The position numbers and the translations under genes are program-made. Shown one piece after another: positions 1 through 8,163 of a stretch of DNA of 64,000 bases. The notes beneath the pieces were generated by a model. It was not told the DNA's origin. It did no database searches and was given only the letters and a program-made list of their open reading frames with translations. Where the stretch lies: NCBI RefSeq assembly GCF_018613805.1, contig NZ_JAGGPL010000001.1, positions 62,001 to 126,000 of the forward strand, given 5' to 3'. Numbering within the stretch: position 1 is the first letter of the stretch; each line of letters starts with the position of its first letter. Origin of the DNA: Arthrobacter sp. ISL-48. Lineage in GTDB: Bacteria > Actinomycetota > Actinomycetes > Actinomycetales > Micrococcaceae.

Positions 1-1475
1 GAGACCACCTTGCCGGTGGCGCGGTGGATGACCGTGATGATGGAGATAAAGCCCTCATCGCCAAGGGTCTGGCGGTCCTTGAGGTCGGCTTCCGTGACTT
101 CGCCCACGCTGGAGCCGTCCACATAGACGAAACCGACTTCGACCTGGCCTACGATGTCCGCCTGGTGGTCGTGGAGGTCGATGACGGTGCCGTTGTCCGC
201 CAGCAGGATGCTCTCGTCGGGGACGCCTGAGTCCAAGGCGATCTTGCCGTTGGCAATCAGGTGACGCGTCTCGCCGTGTACCGGCATCGCGTTGAGCGGC
301 TCAAGGATGTTGTAGCAGTAAAGCAGCTCACCGGCGGCGGCGTGGCCCGAGACGTGGACCTTGGCGTTGCCCTTGTGGATCACGTCGGCCCCAAGCTTCA
401 GCAGGCCGTTGATGATGCGGAATACCGCGTTCTCATTACCCGGGATGAGGCTCGAGGCGAGGATGACCGTGTCACCGTCGCCCACCACCACACGGTGATC
501 GCCATTGGCCATCCGGGACAGCGCCGCCATGGGTTCGCCCTGCGAACCCGTGGACATCAGCACGACGCGGTTATCCGGCAGGTTGTCGATGTTCTTGATG
601 TCGACAAGGAGGCCATCAGGAACGTCGAGGTAGCCCAACTTTGCGGCAATAGCCATGTTGCGGACCATCGAGCGGCCCACGAAGGCCACCTTGCGGTTGT
701 GCTTTGCCGCGGCATCAAGGACCTGCTGGACGCGGTGAACGTGCGAGGAGAATGAGGCCACGATCAGCCGCTTTGTAGCCTGGCCGAACAGCCGGTCCAG
801 GGTGGGGCCGATTTCCTTCTCGGCGGTCGTGAAGCCCGGGACGTCGGCGTTCGTGGAATCGGACATGAACAGGTCGACGCCTTCTTCACCCAATTTGGCG
901 AAGTGGCGCAGGTCGGTGATGCGCCCGTCCAGGGGCAGCTGGTCCATCTTGAAGTCGCCGGTATGCAGCACGGATCCACCTGCGGTGCGGAGGAACACGG
1001 CGAGGGCATCCGGGATGGAGTGGTTGACCGCGACGAACTCGCACTCGAACGGGCCGAACTTCTCCACCTGGCCTTCGGTGACCGTGAGGGTCAGCGGCCT
1101 GATCCGGTGTTCCTGCAGCTTCGCCTCGATCAGGGCCAGCGTCAGCTGCGATCCCACGAGGGGGATGTCGCTGCGCAGGCGCAGCAGGTAAGGAACTGCT
1201 CCGATGTGGTCTTCGTGGCCATGGGTCAGGACGACGGCGACGATGTCGGCGAGGCGGTTCTCGATGTAGGAGAAATCGGGAAGGATCAGGTCCACGCCGG
1301 GCTGGGTTTCCTCCGGAAAGAGGACGCCGCAGTCGACGATGAGCAGCTTGCCGTCGATTTCAAAGACGGTCATGTTGCGGCCGATCTCGCCCAGGCCTCC
1401 AAGCGGCACGATGCGCAAGGTGTCCTTGGCGAGTTTCGGGGGCGTGACAAGGCCGGGAAGGGCGGTTTGGGTCAT
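1..1475 (-). CDS. rnj: Ribonuclease J, 3' end outside window
   Basis: Metallo-beta-lactamase/beta-CASP ribonuclease with 5'-3' exo- and endonuclease activity in mRNA turnover and rRNA maturation. 491 residues are present from the ATG at 1475; the family is about 560 long, so roughly 70 C-terminal residues lie beyond base 1. The zinc motif THGHEDHIG is at residues 84-92; VGRSMVRN and HVSGHAAAGE of the beta-CASP part follow. A GGAAAG stretch lies 9 bases before the start. dapA is 62 bases upstream on the same strand, so the two are probably co-transcribed. The identification is firm. Confidence 0.96.
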   Translation of the reverse strand, partial: MTQTALPGLVTPPKLAKDTLRIVPLGGLGEIGRNMTVFEIDGKLLIVDCGVLFPEETQPGVDLILPDFSYIENRLADIVAVVLTHGHEDHIGAVPYLLRLRSDIPLVGSQLTLALIEAKLQEHRIRPLTLTVTEGQVEKFGPFECEFVAVNHSIPDALAVFLRTAGGSVLHTGDFKMDQLPLDGRITDLRHFAKLGEEGVDLFMSDSTNADVPGFTTAEKEIGPTLDRLFGQATKRLIVASFSSHVHRVQQVLDAAAKHNRKVAFVGRSMVRNMAIAAKLGYLDVPDGLLVDIKNIDNLPDNRVVLMSTGSQGEPMAALSRMANGDHRVVVGDGDTVILASSLIPGNENAVFRIINGLLKLGADVIHKGNAKVHVSGHAAAGELLYCYNILEPLNAMPVHGETRHLIANGKIALDSGVPDESILLADNGTVIDLHDHQADIVGQVEVGFVYVDGSSVGEVTEADLKDRQTLGDEGFISIITVIHRATGKVV

Positions 1476-1537
1476 AGTGCACTACTTTCCAGGCGGGTTG
1501 CCGGGCAGGTCGTTGCCGATCAGGGAAAACACCTGAA

Positions 1538-2446
1538 TCAGGAAAAGACCAGCCCCGCTTGCGCCAAATCCTCGCGGATGGTTTCGATCTCGGCTTCGTC
1601 CGGCTCCACGAGGGGCAAACGGACGACTGAGTTGGGCAGGACTCCCTGCCATTTAAGAATTTGCTTGGCCGCAACGGCACCCTGGACGCGCGTCATCGTT
1701 GCACGCACCACGGGTTCAAGTTCGAAGTTTATCTTGCGGGCCGTTCCGAGGTCATTGGCATTGACGGCGTCGATAAGCTCACGGAAACGGCGGGTGGCAA
1801 CGTGTGTTGTGACACCTACCAGGCCTACGGCGCCCAAAGCCATCCACGGAAGAGTCAGTCCGTCGTCCCCGGAGTAAAAGAGAAGGTCGGTCTCAGCCAT
1901 GACGCGCGTGGCGGCAGCGAAGTCGGCCTTGGCATCCTTGACGGCCACGATATTGGGGTGCTGCGCAAGACGGATCATGGTCTCGGGCTCTATCGCAATG
2001 GAGGAGCGGCCAGGAATGTCGTAGACCATGACGGGCACGTCCGTGGATGAGGCCACGGTCTCGAAGTGGGCGCGGACGCCGGCCTGGCTGGGCTTGTTGT
2101 AGTACGGCGTGACGAGCAGGAGGCCATCGACACCGAGCGCAGCTGCCTGCTGGGAGAGATGCACAGAATGTGCAGTGTCGTTGGTCCCGGTGCCGGCGAT
2201 GATGGCGGCCCGTCCTCCGACGGCCTCCTTCACGGCGCGGAACATTCCGAGGTTTTCCTCATCTGTCAGGGTGGAGGTTTCGCCCGTGGTTCCGGTCACC
2301 ACCAGGCCGTCGCAGCCGTCGTCCACGAGCTTGCCGGCCAATTCCGCCGCCTGCTGGTAGTCCACTTTGCCGTCCTTGGTGAACGGCGTGACCATCGCGG
2401 TCAGGAGGGTACCAAGAGCAGGAACGTTCGCGGAAGTGTCAGCCAT
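1538..2446 (-). CDS. dapA: 4-hydroxy-tetrahydrodipicolinate synthase
   Basis: Condenses pyruvate with aspartate semialdehyde, the first step of the lysine/diaminopimelate branch; cytoplasmic TIM-barrel lyase. The 302-residue product has the usual length. Seen: the GTTGETSTL loop at 52-60, the YDIPGRS tyrosine at 142, and the Schiff-base lysine in VAVKDA at 170. The frame stays open to 2548, but the ATG at 2446 fits the family N-terminus and lies 7 bases after a TAACGT -10 box. This suggests a leaderless transcript. dapB is 3.3 kb away at 5777-6535. Confidence 0.96.
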   Translation of the reverse strand: MADTSANVPALGTLLTAMVTPFTKDGKVDYQQAAELAGKLVDDGCDGLVVTGTTGETSTLTDEENLGMFRAVKEAVGGRAAIIAGTGTNDTAHSVHLSQQAAALGVDGLLLVTPYYNKPSQAGVRAHFETVASSTDVPVMVYDIPGRSSIAIEPETMIRLAQHPNIVAVKDAKADFAAATRVMAETDLLFYSGDDGLTLPWMALGAVGLVGVTTHVATRRFRELIDAVNANDLGTARKINFELEPVVRATMTRVQGAVAAKQILKWQGVLPNSVVRLPLVEPDEAEIETIREDLAQAGLVFS

Positions 2447-2453
2447 GGAAAAA

Positions 2454-2459
2454 ACGTTA
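2454..2459 (-). promoter_or_regulatory. dapA -10 box (leaderless promoter)
   Basis: TAACGT on the minus strand, 7 bases before the ATG of dapA. This is the TANNNT-N6/7-start arrangement of actinobacterial leaderless genes. No clear -35 or Shine-Dalgarno sequence was seen. Confidence 0.6.
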
Positions 2460-2544
2460 CCCTGTTGGCGGCTGGTTAGGACAATGCCGGTGGCGTGATG
2501 ATCGTCAAATAACGGGCTTGCGGTGTCATGAGGGGCCAGATGGC

Positions 2545-3291
2545 TCACCGGAATTTCCGCAGCGCACTCCGCTGGAGAATGGCCGTCACCAGTTCAGCGC
2601 CTGTTCCGGCCGCCCTTTTCATCAGGAGGCCGTCGGGACCCCAGAACCCACTGAGCCCGCATGAGGGGCCCAGCGTGCTCGTTCCGCCAAGATTGGCCAG
2701 GACACCGAACATTCTGTTGTCCGTGGCCCGGGCGCCCAGGTGCAGCGCCAGCCGGTGTTCTTCCTGCCGGGTGTAGACGGCCGAGACGGCATAGGCGTCT
2801 GCCCCTGCTGCAGCGGCGCCGGCGGAGTGGGCAGGAACCGCGGCATCGAAGCAAATGGCCAGCGCGATTTTCCAGCCGTCAAGCTCAAGGAGGACGGCGC
2901 CGTCGCCGGCAGCGAACATTTCCAGTTCCTGGCCGTGGAGATGCGTCTTGAACGCGGCCTGGATGATGCCTTCGGGATGGATGGCCAAGGAAGCCAGGCG
3001 GGGTGTGCCATCCGTTTCATGGCAGGCGGCACCTACCACGGCCGTAATTCCTGTGCGGCGGCAGATTTCGCGGATGTCCCCCAGCCGGTGGTCGTCCGGC
3101 TCCAGCCAGTTCTCCGGGGTCTTCAGCGACGGCAGGTTATAGCCGGTGAGTGAGAGCTCCGGAAATATCACGAGCCGGGACCCGTGGGATTCGGCGTCCT
3201 CGATCAGGCGGACGTGCTCCATGGCATTGGGGACAACCCCGCCGTCGAGGGCCTGGTACTGGACAGCGGAAACAGTCAGGGCATCGCTCAC
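2545..3291 (-). CDS. Carbon-nitrogen hydrolase (nitrilase superfamily)
   Basis: Cytoplasmic amidase/nitrilase-type hydrolase of 248 residues, the normal length for the domain alone. The catalytic triad is visible: Glu in FPELSLTGYNLP (about 44), Lys in AAFKTHLHG (about 136) and Cys in LAICFDAAVPAHS (about 168). The substrate cannot be deduced. It starts at a GTG 6 bases after a TAGGAT box and ends 98 bases before the dapA start. The upstream promoter overlaps a tandem hairpin repeat (3301-3341). Confidence 0.85.
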   Translation of the reverse strand: MSDALTVSAVQYQALDGGVVPNAMEHVRLIEDAESHGSRLVIFPELSLTGYNLPSLKTPENWLEPDDHRLGDIREICRRTGITAVVGAACHETDGTPRLASLAIHPEGIIQAAFKTHLHGQELEMFAAGDGAVLLELDGWKIALAICFDAAVPAHSAGAAAAGADAYAVSAVYTRQEEHRLALHLGARATDNRMFGVLANLGGTSTLGPSCGLSGFWGPDGLLMKRAAGTGAELVTAILQRSALRKFR

Positions 3292-3297
3292 ACCTTC

Positions 3298-3303
3298 ATC
3301 CTA
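3298..3303 (-). promoter_or_regulatory. -10 box of the carbon-nitrogen hydrolase gene
   Basis: TAGGAT, then GAAGGT, then the GTG start at 3291: a leaderless arrangement. The box overlaps the first unit of the 3301-3341 tandem repeat. Confidence 0.6.
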
Positions 3304-3341
3304 GGGAACCGCCGTGGTTCCTAGGGAACCGCAGTGGTTCC
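3301..3341. repeat. Tandem 20-bp repeat, each unit a hairpin
   Basis: Two 20-bp units (3301-3320 and 3321-3340) differ at one base. Each contains GGAACC, a 5-base loop (GCCGT or GCAGT) and GGTTCC, so each can form a 6-bp hairpin (3305-3321, 3325-3341). They lie between the stop of the DUF222-like gene and the promoter of the nitrilase gene. They could be tandem terminators for the former or operators for the latter. Confidence 0.8.
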
Positions 3342-3358
3342 GCCACTGGCCGAAGTCC

Positions 3359-3898
3359 TTATGGCGACGGGGCAGGTTTCCCGGCTGTGGGGTCACCAGC
3401 AGGCACCGCGGGGCGGCAGTACCTTGCCACTGCCTCCTCCCGCAGCCCCTCTGCCCAGGACGCCAGCCGCTGAGCCGCCCTGACATAGTGGAACAGCTCT
3501 ATGGGCGTGAGTGCCTCAAGGTCCGTTTCAGCCAGCCTCCGCGCCAGTTCCGCTCCCGGCGGCTGGGCCGAGAGCGTGATGCCCTCTTTTTGCCACTGAA
3601 CGTCCTCCGGCGACTCACCCGCAACCAATTGGCGGAAGAGATAGTCCACAACTCCGGGGCTCATGGCCTTCATCAACCCTGCAGGCTGTGAGGGACCGCC
3701 GTCGTCCTTTGCCACTTGTGCGGGTGCTGCCCTCGACGGCGTGTCCGTTCCCGGCTGCTGCTGAGACCGGACGTTGTGCGCCACAGGACGCCCGGACCCA
3801 GGACGCCCGGACCCAGGACGCTCGGACTCAGGACGCTCGGACAGGGGTCGCTGCGATGGAATGCGCTGGGACGGAAGCCGCTGGGAGGGAGTCTGCAT
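3359..3898 (-). CDS. DUF222-like N-terminal protein, probably SOS-controlled
   Basis: 179 residues from the ATG at 3898. Residues 3-40 are low-complexity SQR/SER/SGRP pentapeptides encoded by 15-bp tandem repeats. The C-terminal half (AELARRLAETDLEALTP and VRAAQRLASWAEGLREEAV) resembles the first helices of the DUF222/13E12 family, but the rest of DUF222 and the HNH nuclease are absent. It is thus a truncated or free-standing N-terminal piece. The start follows TACAAT by 7 bases, with a LexA-like box in the promoter spacer. Family assignment is by eye and moderate; function is unknown. Confidence 0.6.
   Translation of the reverse strand: MQTPSQRLPSQRIPSQRPLSERPESERPGSGRPGSGRPVAHNVRSQQQPGTDTPSRAAPAQVAKDDGGPSQPAGLMKAMSPGVVDYLFRQLVAGESPEDVQWQKEGITLSAQPPGAELARRLAETDLEALTPIELFHYVRAAQRLASWAEGLREEAVARYCRPAVPAGDPTAGKPAPSP
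3784..3843. repeat. Four 15-bp tandem repeats inside a coding region
   Basis: Units at 3784-3798, 3799-3813, 3814-3828 and 3829-3843. The first two are identical (CAGGACGCCCGGACC); the others differ at one or two bases. They encode 5-residue SGRPG/SERPE-like repeats of the gene at 3359-3898 and keep its frame. Confidence 0.85.
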
Positions 3899-3905
3899 GG
3901 CGTCA

Positions 3906-3934
3906 ATTGTATTCGAACATATATTCGAATACAA
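3906..3934 (-). promoter_or_regulatory. Promoter of the DUF222-like gene
   Basis: On the minus strand: TTGTAT (3929-3934), a 17-base spacer (3912-3928), TACAAT (3906-3911), 7 bases, then the ATG at 3898. Both hexamers match consensus well, and the transcript would be leaderless. The spacer is occupied by a LexA-type palindrome. Confidence 0.75.
3913..3928. promoter_or_regulatory. Putative LexA (SOS) box
   Basis: TCGAAC-ATAT-ATTCGA differs at one base from the actinobacterial SOS box TCGAAC-N4-GTTCGA. It is the core of a perfect 10-bp inverted repeat (3908-3917 and 3924-3933). It fills the -35/-10 spacer of the DUF222-like gene, an ideal repressor position. DUF222/13E12 genes of M. tuberculosis include known LexA targets, which supports the call. 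Confidence 0.7.
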
Positions 3935-4009
3935 GAGTTCCTCCTGTTCGGCGCCAGCGGATAACCACTTTGACCGCCGGCCAGGAGGTTGGTGTGAGAA
4001 CATCGGCTC

Positions 4010-5245
4010 ATGACCTCGCGTGCCACGGCAACACCTTCCAGGGCGCCCAGGAGCTCATCTGCCGCGGACCGCTTGCGCGGCATCGACGCGGCCCGCGGGT
4101 TGGCGCTTCTTGGCATGATGGCTACGCACCTGCTTCCCACCTTCGAGGCCAATGCGAGCCTCACTCCCACCTGGATCGGCCTCACGTTCTCGGGCCGCGC
4201 CGCTGCCCTGTTCGCGGTGCTGGCTGGGATCGGACTGGCACTGTCCACGGGAAAGCAGGTGCCGGCAGCGGGGAGGGCCCTGGGCGCGGCCCGCCGAGGC
4301 ATCGCGCTCCGCGCGGGGGTGATCGCCGCCGTCGGGCTAACGCTGGGCGGGCTGGAAGTAAACCTGGCCATCATCCTGGTCCATTACGCCGTGCTGTTTC
4401 TGTGTGTGCTGCCGTTCCTGGGCCTGAGACCGGGGATCCTGTGCGCCTGGGCCGCCGGCTGGATCCTGGCGTCCCCGGTGTTGGCCTACCTGCTTCGTCC
4501 CTGGCTCATGGCGTCCTATCCGCCGCTGAAGCTTGACCACAATCCGTCCTGGGAGGACCTGGCCACGCCCTCCCGGCTTTTGGGCGACGTCTTCTTCACC
4601 GGTTACTACCCGGTGTTCCAGTGGATGTCGTATTTGCTGGTGGGCCTGGCCATCGGCCGGCTTGCTTTGACGAAGGCCAGGATTCCGGTCCTGCTGCTGG
4701 CCGGCGGCACGGTACTGGCTGTCCTGGCCAAGGCTTTGGGCACGGCAGCGATGGAGAACTGGGGCGGCAGGGCCGCCCTCCAGGAGGTACTGAATGCCCC
4801 GGGCTACCCCCTGGACAGCGTGCTGCAGGTCAACCTCGCGGGCGTGCAACAGGAGGGATCGTGGTGGTGGCTGGCGTCAGCGGCACCGCACTCCGGCACT
4901 ACCCTTGACCTGGCCCACACCTCCGGCGTGGCGGTGGCTGTGGTGGGTGCGTGCCTGTTGCTTGGCAGGCTGGCTGACTGGCTCAACCTTGACTTGCTGC
5001 TGCCGCTGCGCGGAGCGGGCGCCATGACGCTGACCTTGTATTCGGCTCATGTGTGGGTGGTGGCGGCGTTCTACCTGAAGCCGCTTCCGGCTGGCTGGAC
5101 GGAAGACGGGATGTACTTCGCGCATGCGGCCACAGCCATCATTGTGGGCATGGTGTTTGTCCTGCTGAAATGGCGGGGCCCGCTCGAATGGCTGGGACAT
5201 GCCGCGAACCAACTGGGCCGCCATGAAGGAAACAAACTCCGTTAA
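4010..5245 (+). CDS. DUF418/HGSNAT-type multi-pass membrane protein
   Basis: 411-residue integral membrane protein with about 10 hydrophobic segments. The N-terminus RLRGIDAARGLALLGMMATH is typical of the heparan-alpha-glucosaminide acetyltransferase-like domain, with a conserved Asp and His. The C-terminal GAMTLTLYSAHVWVV is typical of DUF418. Such proteins are putative transmembrane acyl transferases; the acceptor is unknown. It is transcribed divergently from the DUF222-like gene, across the LexA box. GAACAT lies 6 bases before the ATG, one mismatch from TANNNT. Confidence 0.8.
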   Translation: MTSRATATPSRAPRSSSAADRLRGIDAARGLALLGMMATHLLPTFEANASLTPTWIGLTFSGRAAALFAVLAGIGLALSTGKQVPAAGRALGAARRGIALRAGVIAAVGLTLGGLEVNLAIILVHYAVLFLCVLPFLGLRPGILCAWAAGWILASPVLAYLLRPWLMASYPPLKLDHNPSWEDLATPSRLLGDVFFTGYYPVFQWMSYLLVGLAIGRLALTKARIPVLLLAGGTVLAVLAKALGTAAMENWGGRAALQEVLNAPGYPLDSVLQVNLAGVQQEGSWWWLASAAPHSGTTLDLAHTSGVAVAVVGACLLLGRLADWLNLDLLLPLRGAGAMTLTLYSAHVWVVAAFYLKPLPAGWTEDGMYFAHAATAIIVGMVFVLLKWRGPLEWLGHAANQLGRHEGNKLR

Positions 5246-5296
5246 GCGCGCCGGACTAGCGGGCCGCAGCCAGCCGGTACCGGCAACTGCCAGCGC

Positions 5297-5773
5297 TCAG
5301 GCCGGAAGCTTCGAACGGAAGAGGCGGACGGCGTCGCGCATGGAGGCGCGGGCGCGCTTGCGGTCCCCGGCGGCGTCGTAGGCGCAGCTGAGCCGGAACC
5401 AGGAACGCCAGTCATCAGGCGCCGTCTCAGCCTCGATCCGGTATTTTTCGAATTCCTGGTCCGCCGCCGCGCGGACGATCCGTCCACCGGGAGTGCGCGG
5501 CAAATCGTCCACCGGCAATCCTCCCTCCGCTTCAAGGACCCTGGCCATCTGCTCAGTGCGCGCCCCGAACATCAGCTCCCGGATCATGGCCCACGCGCCG
5601 ATGATGGGCAGTACCAGGTACGCGGCGCCAATAGCTTTAGCCGTCAGGTTAGTGTCCAGGAGCAGCAGAACGGACCGTTGGAAGGACACCAGCAGGTAGA
5701 AGACCAGGAGGAGCGTCACTGCGCCCACCCAGATCTTGGTGCGGTTCTTCTGGAACGCCGCGATGAAGCCCAC
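5297..5773 (-). CDS. Small membrane protein with a TPR-like tail
   Basis: 158 residues. Two hydrophobic segments (about 15-33 and 42-65) are followed by a soluble tail. Residues 108-150 (FEKYRIEAETAPDDWRSWF, then SCAYDAAGDRKRARASM) look like one tetratricopeptide-type helical pair. It begins 3 bases after the dapB stop and is therefore probably co-transcribed with dapB. The function is not known. Confidence 0.75.
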   Translation of the reverse strand: MGFIAAFQKNRTKIWVGAVTLLLVFYLLVSFQRSVLLLLDTNLTAKAIGAAYLVLPIIGAWAMIRELMFGARTEQMARVLEAEGGLPVDDLPRTPGGRIVRAAADQEFEKYRIEAETAPDDWRSWFRLSCAYDAAGDRKRARASMRDAVRLFRSKLPA

Positions 5774-5776
5774 GGC

Positions 5777-6535
5777 TCAGAACCCCAGGTCCAGGTAGCC
5801 GTCCAGGCCCACCGTGAGTCCCGGGTGCGCGGCGACGTTGCGGAGGCCCAGCAGCACGCCGGGCATGAAGGAGGCCCGGTCAAACGAATCGTGCCGGAAC
5901 GTCAGTTGTTCCCCGGGCCCGCCGAGGAGCACCTCCTGGTGGGCCACCAGGCCACGGAGCCTGACGCTGTGCACGCGGATTCCGTCCACGTCGCATCCCC
6001 GTGCGCCGGCACGTTCGCTGGTTGTGGCGTCGGGGCTGGGCGGGACACCGGCCCCTGCACGCTCGGAGGCGATGAGCTGGGCAGTGCGGACGGCCGTGCC
6101 GGAAGGTGCGTCCACCTTGTCGGGGTGGTGCAGTTCGATGATTTCCACGGACTCGAAGTACTTTGAGGCCTTGGCGGCAAGCGCTGACGCCAGCACTGAA
6201 CCGAGGGCAAAGTTGGGGGCGATCAGCACGCCGGTCTCGGGCCGGGCGGCCAGCAGCGATTCCAGGGCCGAGAGCCGTGAGGCATCCCAACCGGTGGTTC
6301 CCACCACCGCGTGCATGCCGTGCTCGACGGCGAACCGGACGTTGGCCTCGGTGCTTTCGGGAACCGTCAGGTCCACCACATACCTGGCCCCGGACGAAGC
6401 TAACTGGTCCAGCGAGTCAGTGCGTCCCAGTGCCGCTACGAGCTTCATGTCGGCGGCGGCTTCAACGGCCTTTATGGCCTCTGCGCCCATGCGTCCGTTG
6501 GCGCCCAGGACGGCGACTGCTAGTTGTTCGGTCAT
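5777..6535 (-). CDS. dapB: 4-hydroxy-tetrahydrodipicolinate reductase
   Basis: NAD(P)H-dependent reductase, the second step of the lysine/diaminopimelate branch after DapA. 252 residues, the usual size. The nucleotide-binding GANGRMG is at 11-17. The catalytic stretch ELHHPDKVDAPSGTA and the C-terminal substrate part (HSVRLRGLVAHQEV and FRHDSFDR) are present. The ATG at 6535 follows TAGGGT by 7 bases. A small membrane protein follows directly. Confidence 0.96.
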   Translation of the reverse strand: MTEQLAVAVLGANGRMGAEAIKAVEAAADMKLVAALGRTDSLDQLASSGARYVVDLTVPESTEANVRFAVEHGMHAVVGTTGWDASRLSALESLLAARPETGVLIAPNFALGSVLASALAAKASKYFESVEIIELHHPDKVDAPSGTAVRTAQLIASERAGAGVPPSPDATTSERAGARGCDVDGIRVHSVRLRGLVAHQEVLLGGPGEQLTFRHDSFDRASFMPGVLLGLRNVAAHPGLTVGLDGYLDLGF

Positions 6536-6542
6536 GGCCTTA

Positions 6543-6548
6543 ACCCTA
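6543..6548 (-). promoter_or_regulatory. dapB -10 box (leaderless promoter)
   Basis: TAGGGT, 7 bases (TAAGGCC), then the ATG of dapB. No -35 box was recognised. Confidence 0.55.
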
Positions 6549-6684
6549 CCGTCGGGCCGGGGGCGGGACTGAACCGGGCGCTATGCGTTACCTCGCATAT
6601 AGCCGCCCTCACCTGACCGCTCGGAGGGATCCCTGGGGAACGGCCGCTGTTCGGACAGCGCGAGGCGTACGGCGGACCACAGAC

Positions 6685-7146
6685 TCAGCCGGCCGCGCCT
6701 ACCCACTCAACGGTGCCGTCCGAAAAGAACTGCTCCTTCCAAACGGGCACCTGTTCCTTGATCCGGTCCACCAGTTCGGAACAGACCGCAAAGGCCTGGC
6801 CGCGGTGCGCGGCCGACACGGCACACACAAGCGCGGGATCGCCAATCTCCAGCATCCCGATCCGGTGGGCTGCCCAGATGCGAACGGGCCGGGTGGATGA
6901 CCCCTCGGCCTCCTGCTCGGCCGCGAGCCGCGCCACGACGTCGGCCATGACCTGGTGGGCGGTCGGGTGCGCGCTGTAGCTAAGGCGCTCCACTGCCTTG
7001 CCGCCGTCGTGGTTCCTGACGACGCCGCTGAAGCTGACCACCGCACCGGCGGTGTCCGATTCCACGGCGGCAATGGCCTGGTCAACAGAGATGGGCTCAG
7101 CACTCAGGACTGCGTGGACCACTTCGAAAACCGATTCAGTGCCCAT
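6685..7146 (-). CDS. moaE: Molybdopterin synthase catalytic subunit
   Basis: Transfers sulfur from thiocarboxylated MoaD to cyclic pyranopterin monophosphate. 153 residues. Conserved stretches seen: GAVVSFSGVVRNHDGGK, YSAHPTAHQVM, RIWAAHRIGMLEIGD and the PVWKEQFFSDGTVEWV C-terminus with the catalytic Lys. It is the last gene of the minus-strand molybdenum-cofactor operon and overlaps mog by 11 bases. Its partner moaD is on the other strand at 14315. Confidence 0.96.
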   Translation of the reverse strand: MGTESVFEVVHAVLSAEPISVDQAIAAVESDTAGAVVSFSGVVRNHDGGKAVERLSYSAHPTAHQVMADVVARLAAEQEAEGSSTRPVRIWAAHRIGMLEIGDPALVCAVSAAHRGQAFAVCSELVDRIKEQVPVWKEQFFSDGTVEWVGAAG

Positions 7147-7672
7147 GGCCGCCCTCCAGCTGGTCGCACAGGTGCCCGATCACGGGGTCCAGGACGGACA
7201 GCCCATCCATGACTCCCTTCGGTGATCCGGGCAGGTTGACGATGAACGTGCTGCCGTGGGATCCGGCGTGGCCGCGGCTCAGCGCAGCGAGCGGCGTCTT
7301 GGCTGCCCCGGCGCGTCTCATGGCCTCCATGATTCCCGGGATTTCACGGTCCAGCAGCGGGAGGGTCACGTCCGGGGTCCGGTCGTCAGGGCTGAGGCCG
7401 GTCCCGCCGCTGGTGATCACGACGGCGGGATGCTGGGTGAGGAGGGCACGGATGGCCGCCCCGACGGGCTCGCCATCCGGAACTACCATGGCAGGGAAGG
7501 CCTCAAACCCGTGCTCGGTGAGCCAATCGATGATGATCGGGCCGGTCTCGTCCTCGTAGATGCCCGCGGCGGCCCGGGTGGACGCGATGACGACGCCGGC
7601 CTTCCGTCCCTGCACGTCTCCGTGCCGGTGCGGTTCGGGCAGGTTCAAGGTGTTCCCAGTGGTGCTGCTCAT
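7136..7672 (-). CDS. mog: MogA/MoaB-type molybdopterin adenylyltransferase
   Basis: Adenylylates molybdopterin before molybdate insertion. 178 residues with the MoCF-domain motifs [18 protein letters not shown] and [11 protein letters not shown] short His/Pro-rich N-terminus precedes the domain. The start overlaps the end of moaC by 4 bases (ATGA), so translation is probably coupled. Plain MoaB-like naming is equally possible; the reaction is the same. Confidence 0.92.
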   Translation of the reverse strand: MSSTTGNTLNLPEPHRHGDVQGRKAGVVIASTRAAAGIYEDETGPIIIDWLTEHGFEAFPAMVVPDGEPVGAAIRALLTQHPAVVITSGGTGLSPDDRTPDVTLPLLDREIPGIMEAMRRAGAAKTPLAALSRGHAGSHGSTFIVNLPGSPKGVMDGLSVLDPVIGHLCDQLEGGHGH

Positions 7673-8163
7673 AGTGTCCAGTCCCCGCTCTTGCCGCCGC
7701 TTTTCGCCAGCACTTTTATGTCCATGAGCACGGCATGCTTGTCCACGGCCTTGATCATGTCGTAAACGCTGAGGGCGGCCACAGACGCAGCCGTCAGCGC
7801 TTCCATTTCCACACCCGTGACGCCACGGGTCTTGACCGTGGCGAGGATGGCCACGGAATCGGCCCTGAGTTCGAAGTCAACGGTCACCTTCGACAGCGGC
7901 AACGGATGGCACAGCGGGATAAGTTCCGGCGTCTTTTTTGCGGCCATGATGCCCGCCACCCGGGCAACGGCGAGGGCATCTCCCTTAGGCAGGCCGCCTG
8001 ATCCCAGCAGGTCCAGCACTTCGCTGGTGGTCCGCACGGTGGCCGTGGCGGTGGCTTGGCGGGTGGTTTCGGCTTTGGCCGACACGTCTACCATCTGGGC
8101 GGTACCGTCCCCGCGCATATGCGTCAGGGCGGACGGGCTCTGTTCTGCATTCACAGCATCCAT
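7669..8163 (-). CDS. moaC: Cyclic pyranopterin monophosphate synthase
   Basis: Works with MoaA in the first step of molybdenum-cofactor synthesis from GTP. 164 residues. The family motifs [13 protein letters not shown] and [20 protein letters not shown] with the DMIKAVDK catalytic lysine region are intact. It overlaps moeA by 13 bases and mog by 4, in one operon. Its functional partner moaA is divergent at 13189. Confidence 0.96.
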   Translation of the reverse strand: MDAVNAEQSPSALTHMRGDGTAQMVDVSAKAETTRQATATATVRTTSEVLDLLGSGGLPKGDALAVARVAGIMAAKKTPELIPLCHPLPLSKVTVDFELRADSVAILATVKTRGVTGVEMEALTAASVAALSVYDMIKAVDKHAVLMDIKVLAKSGGKSGDWTL

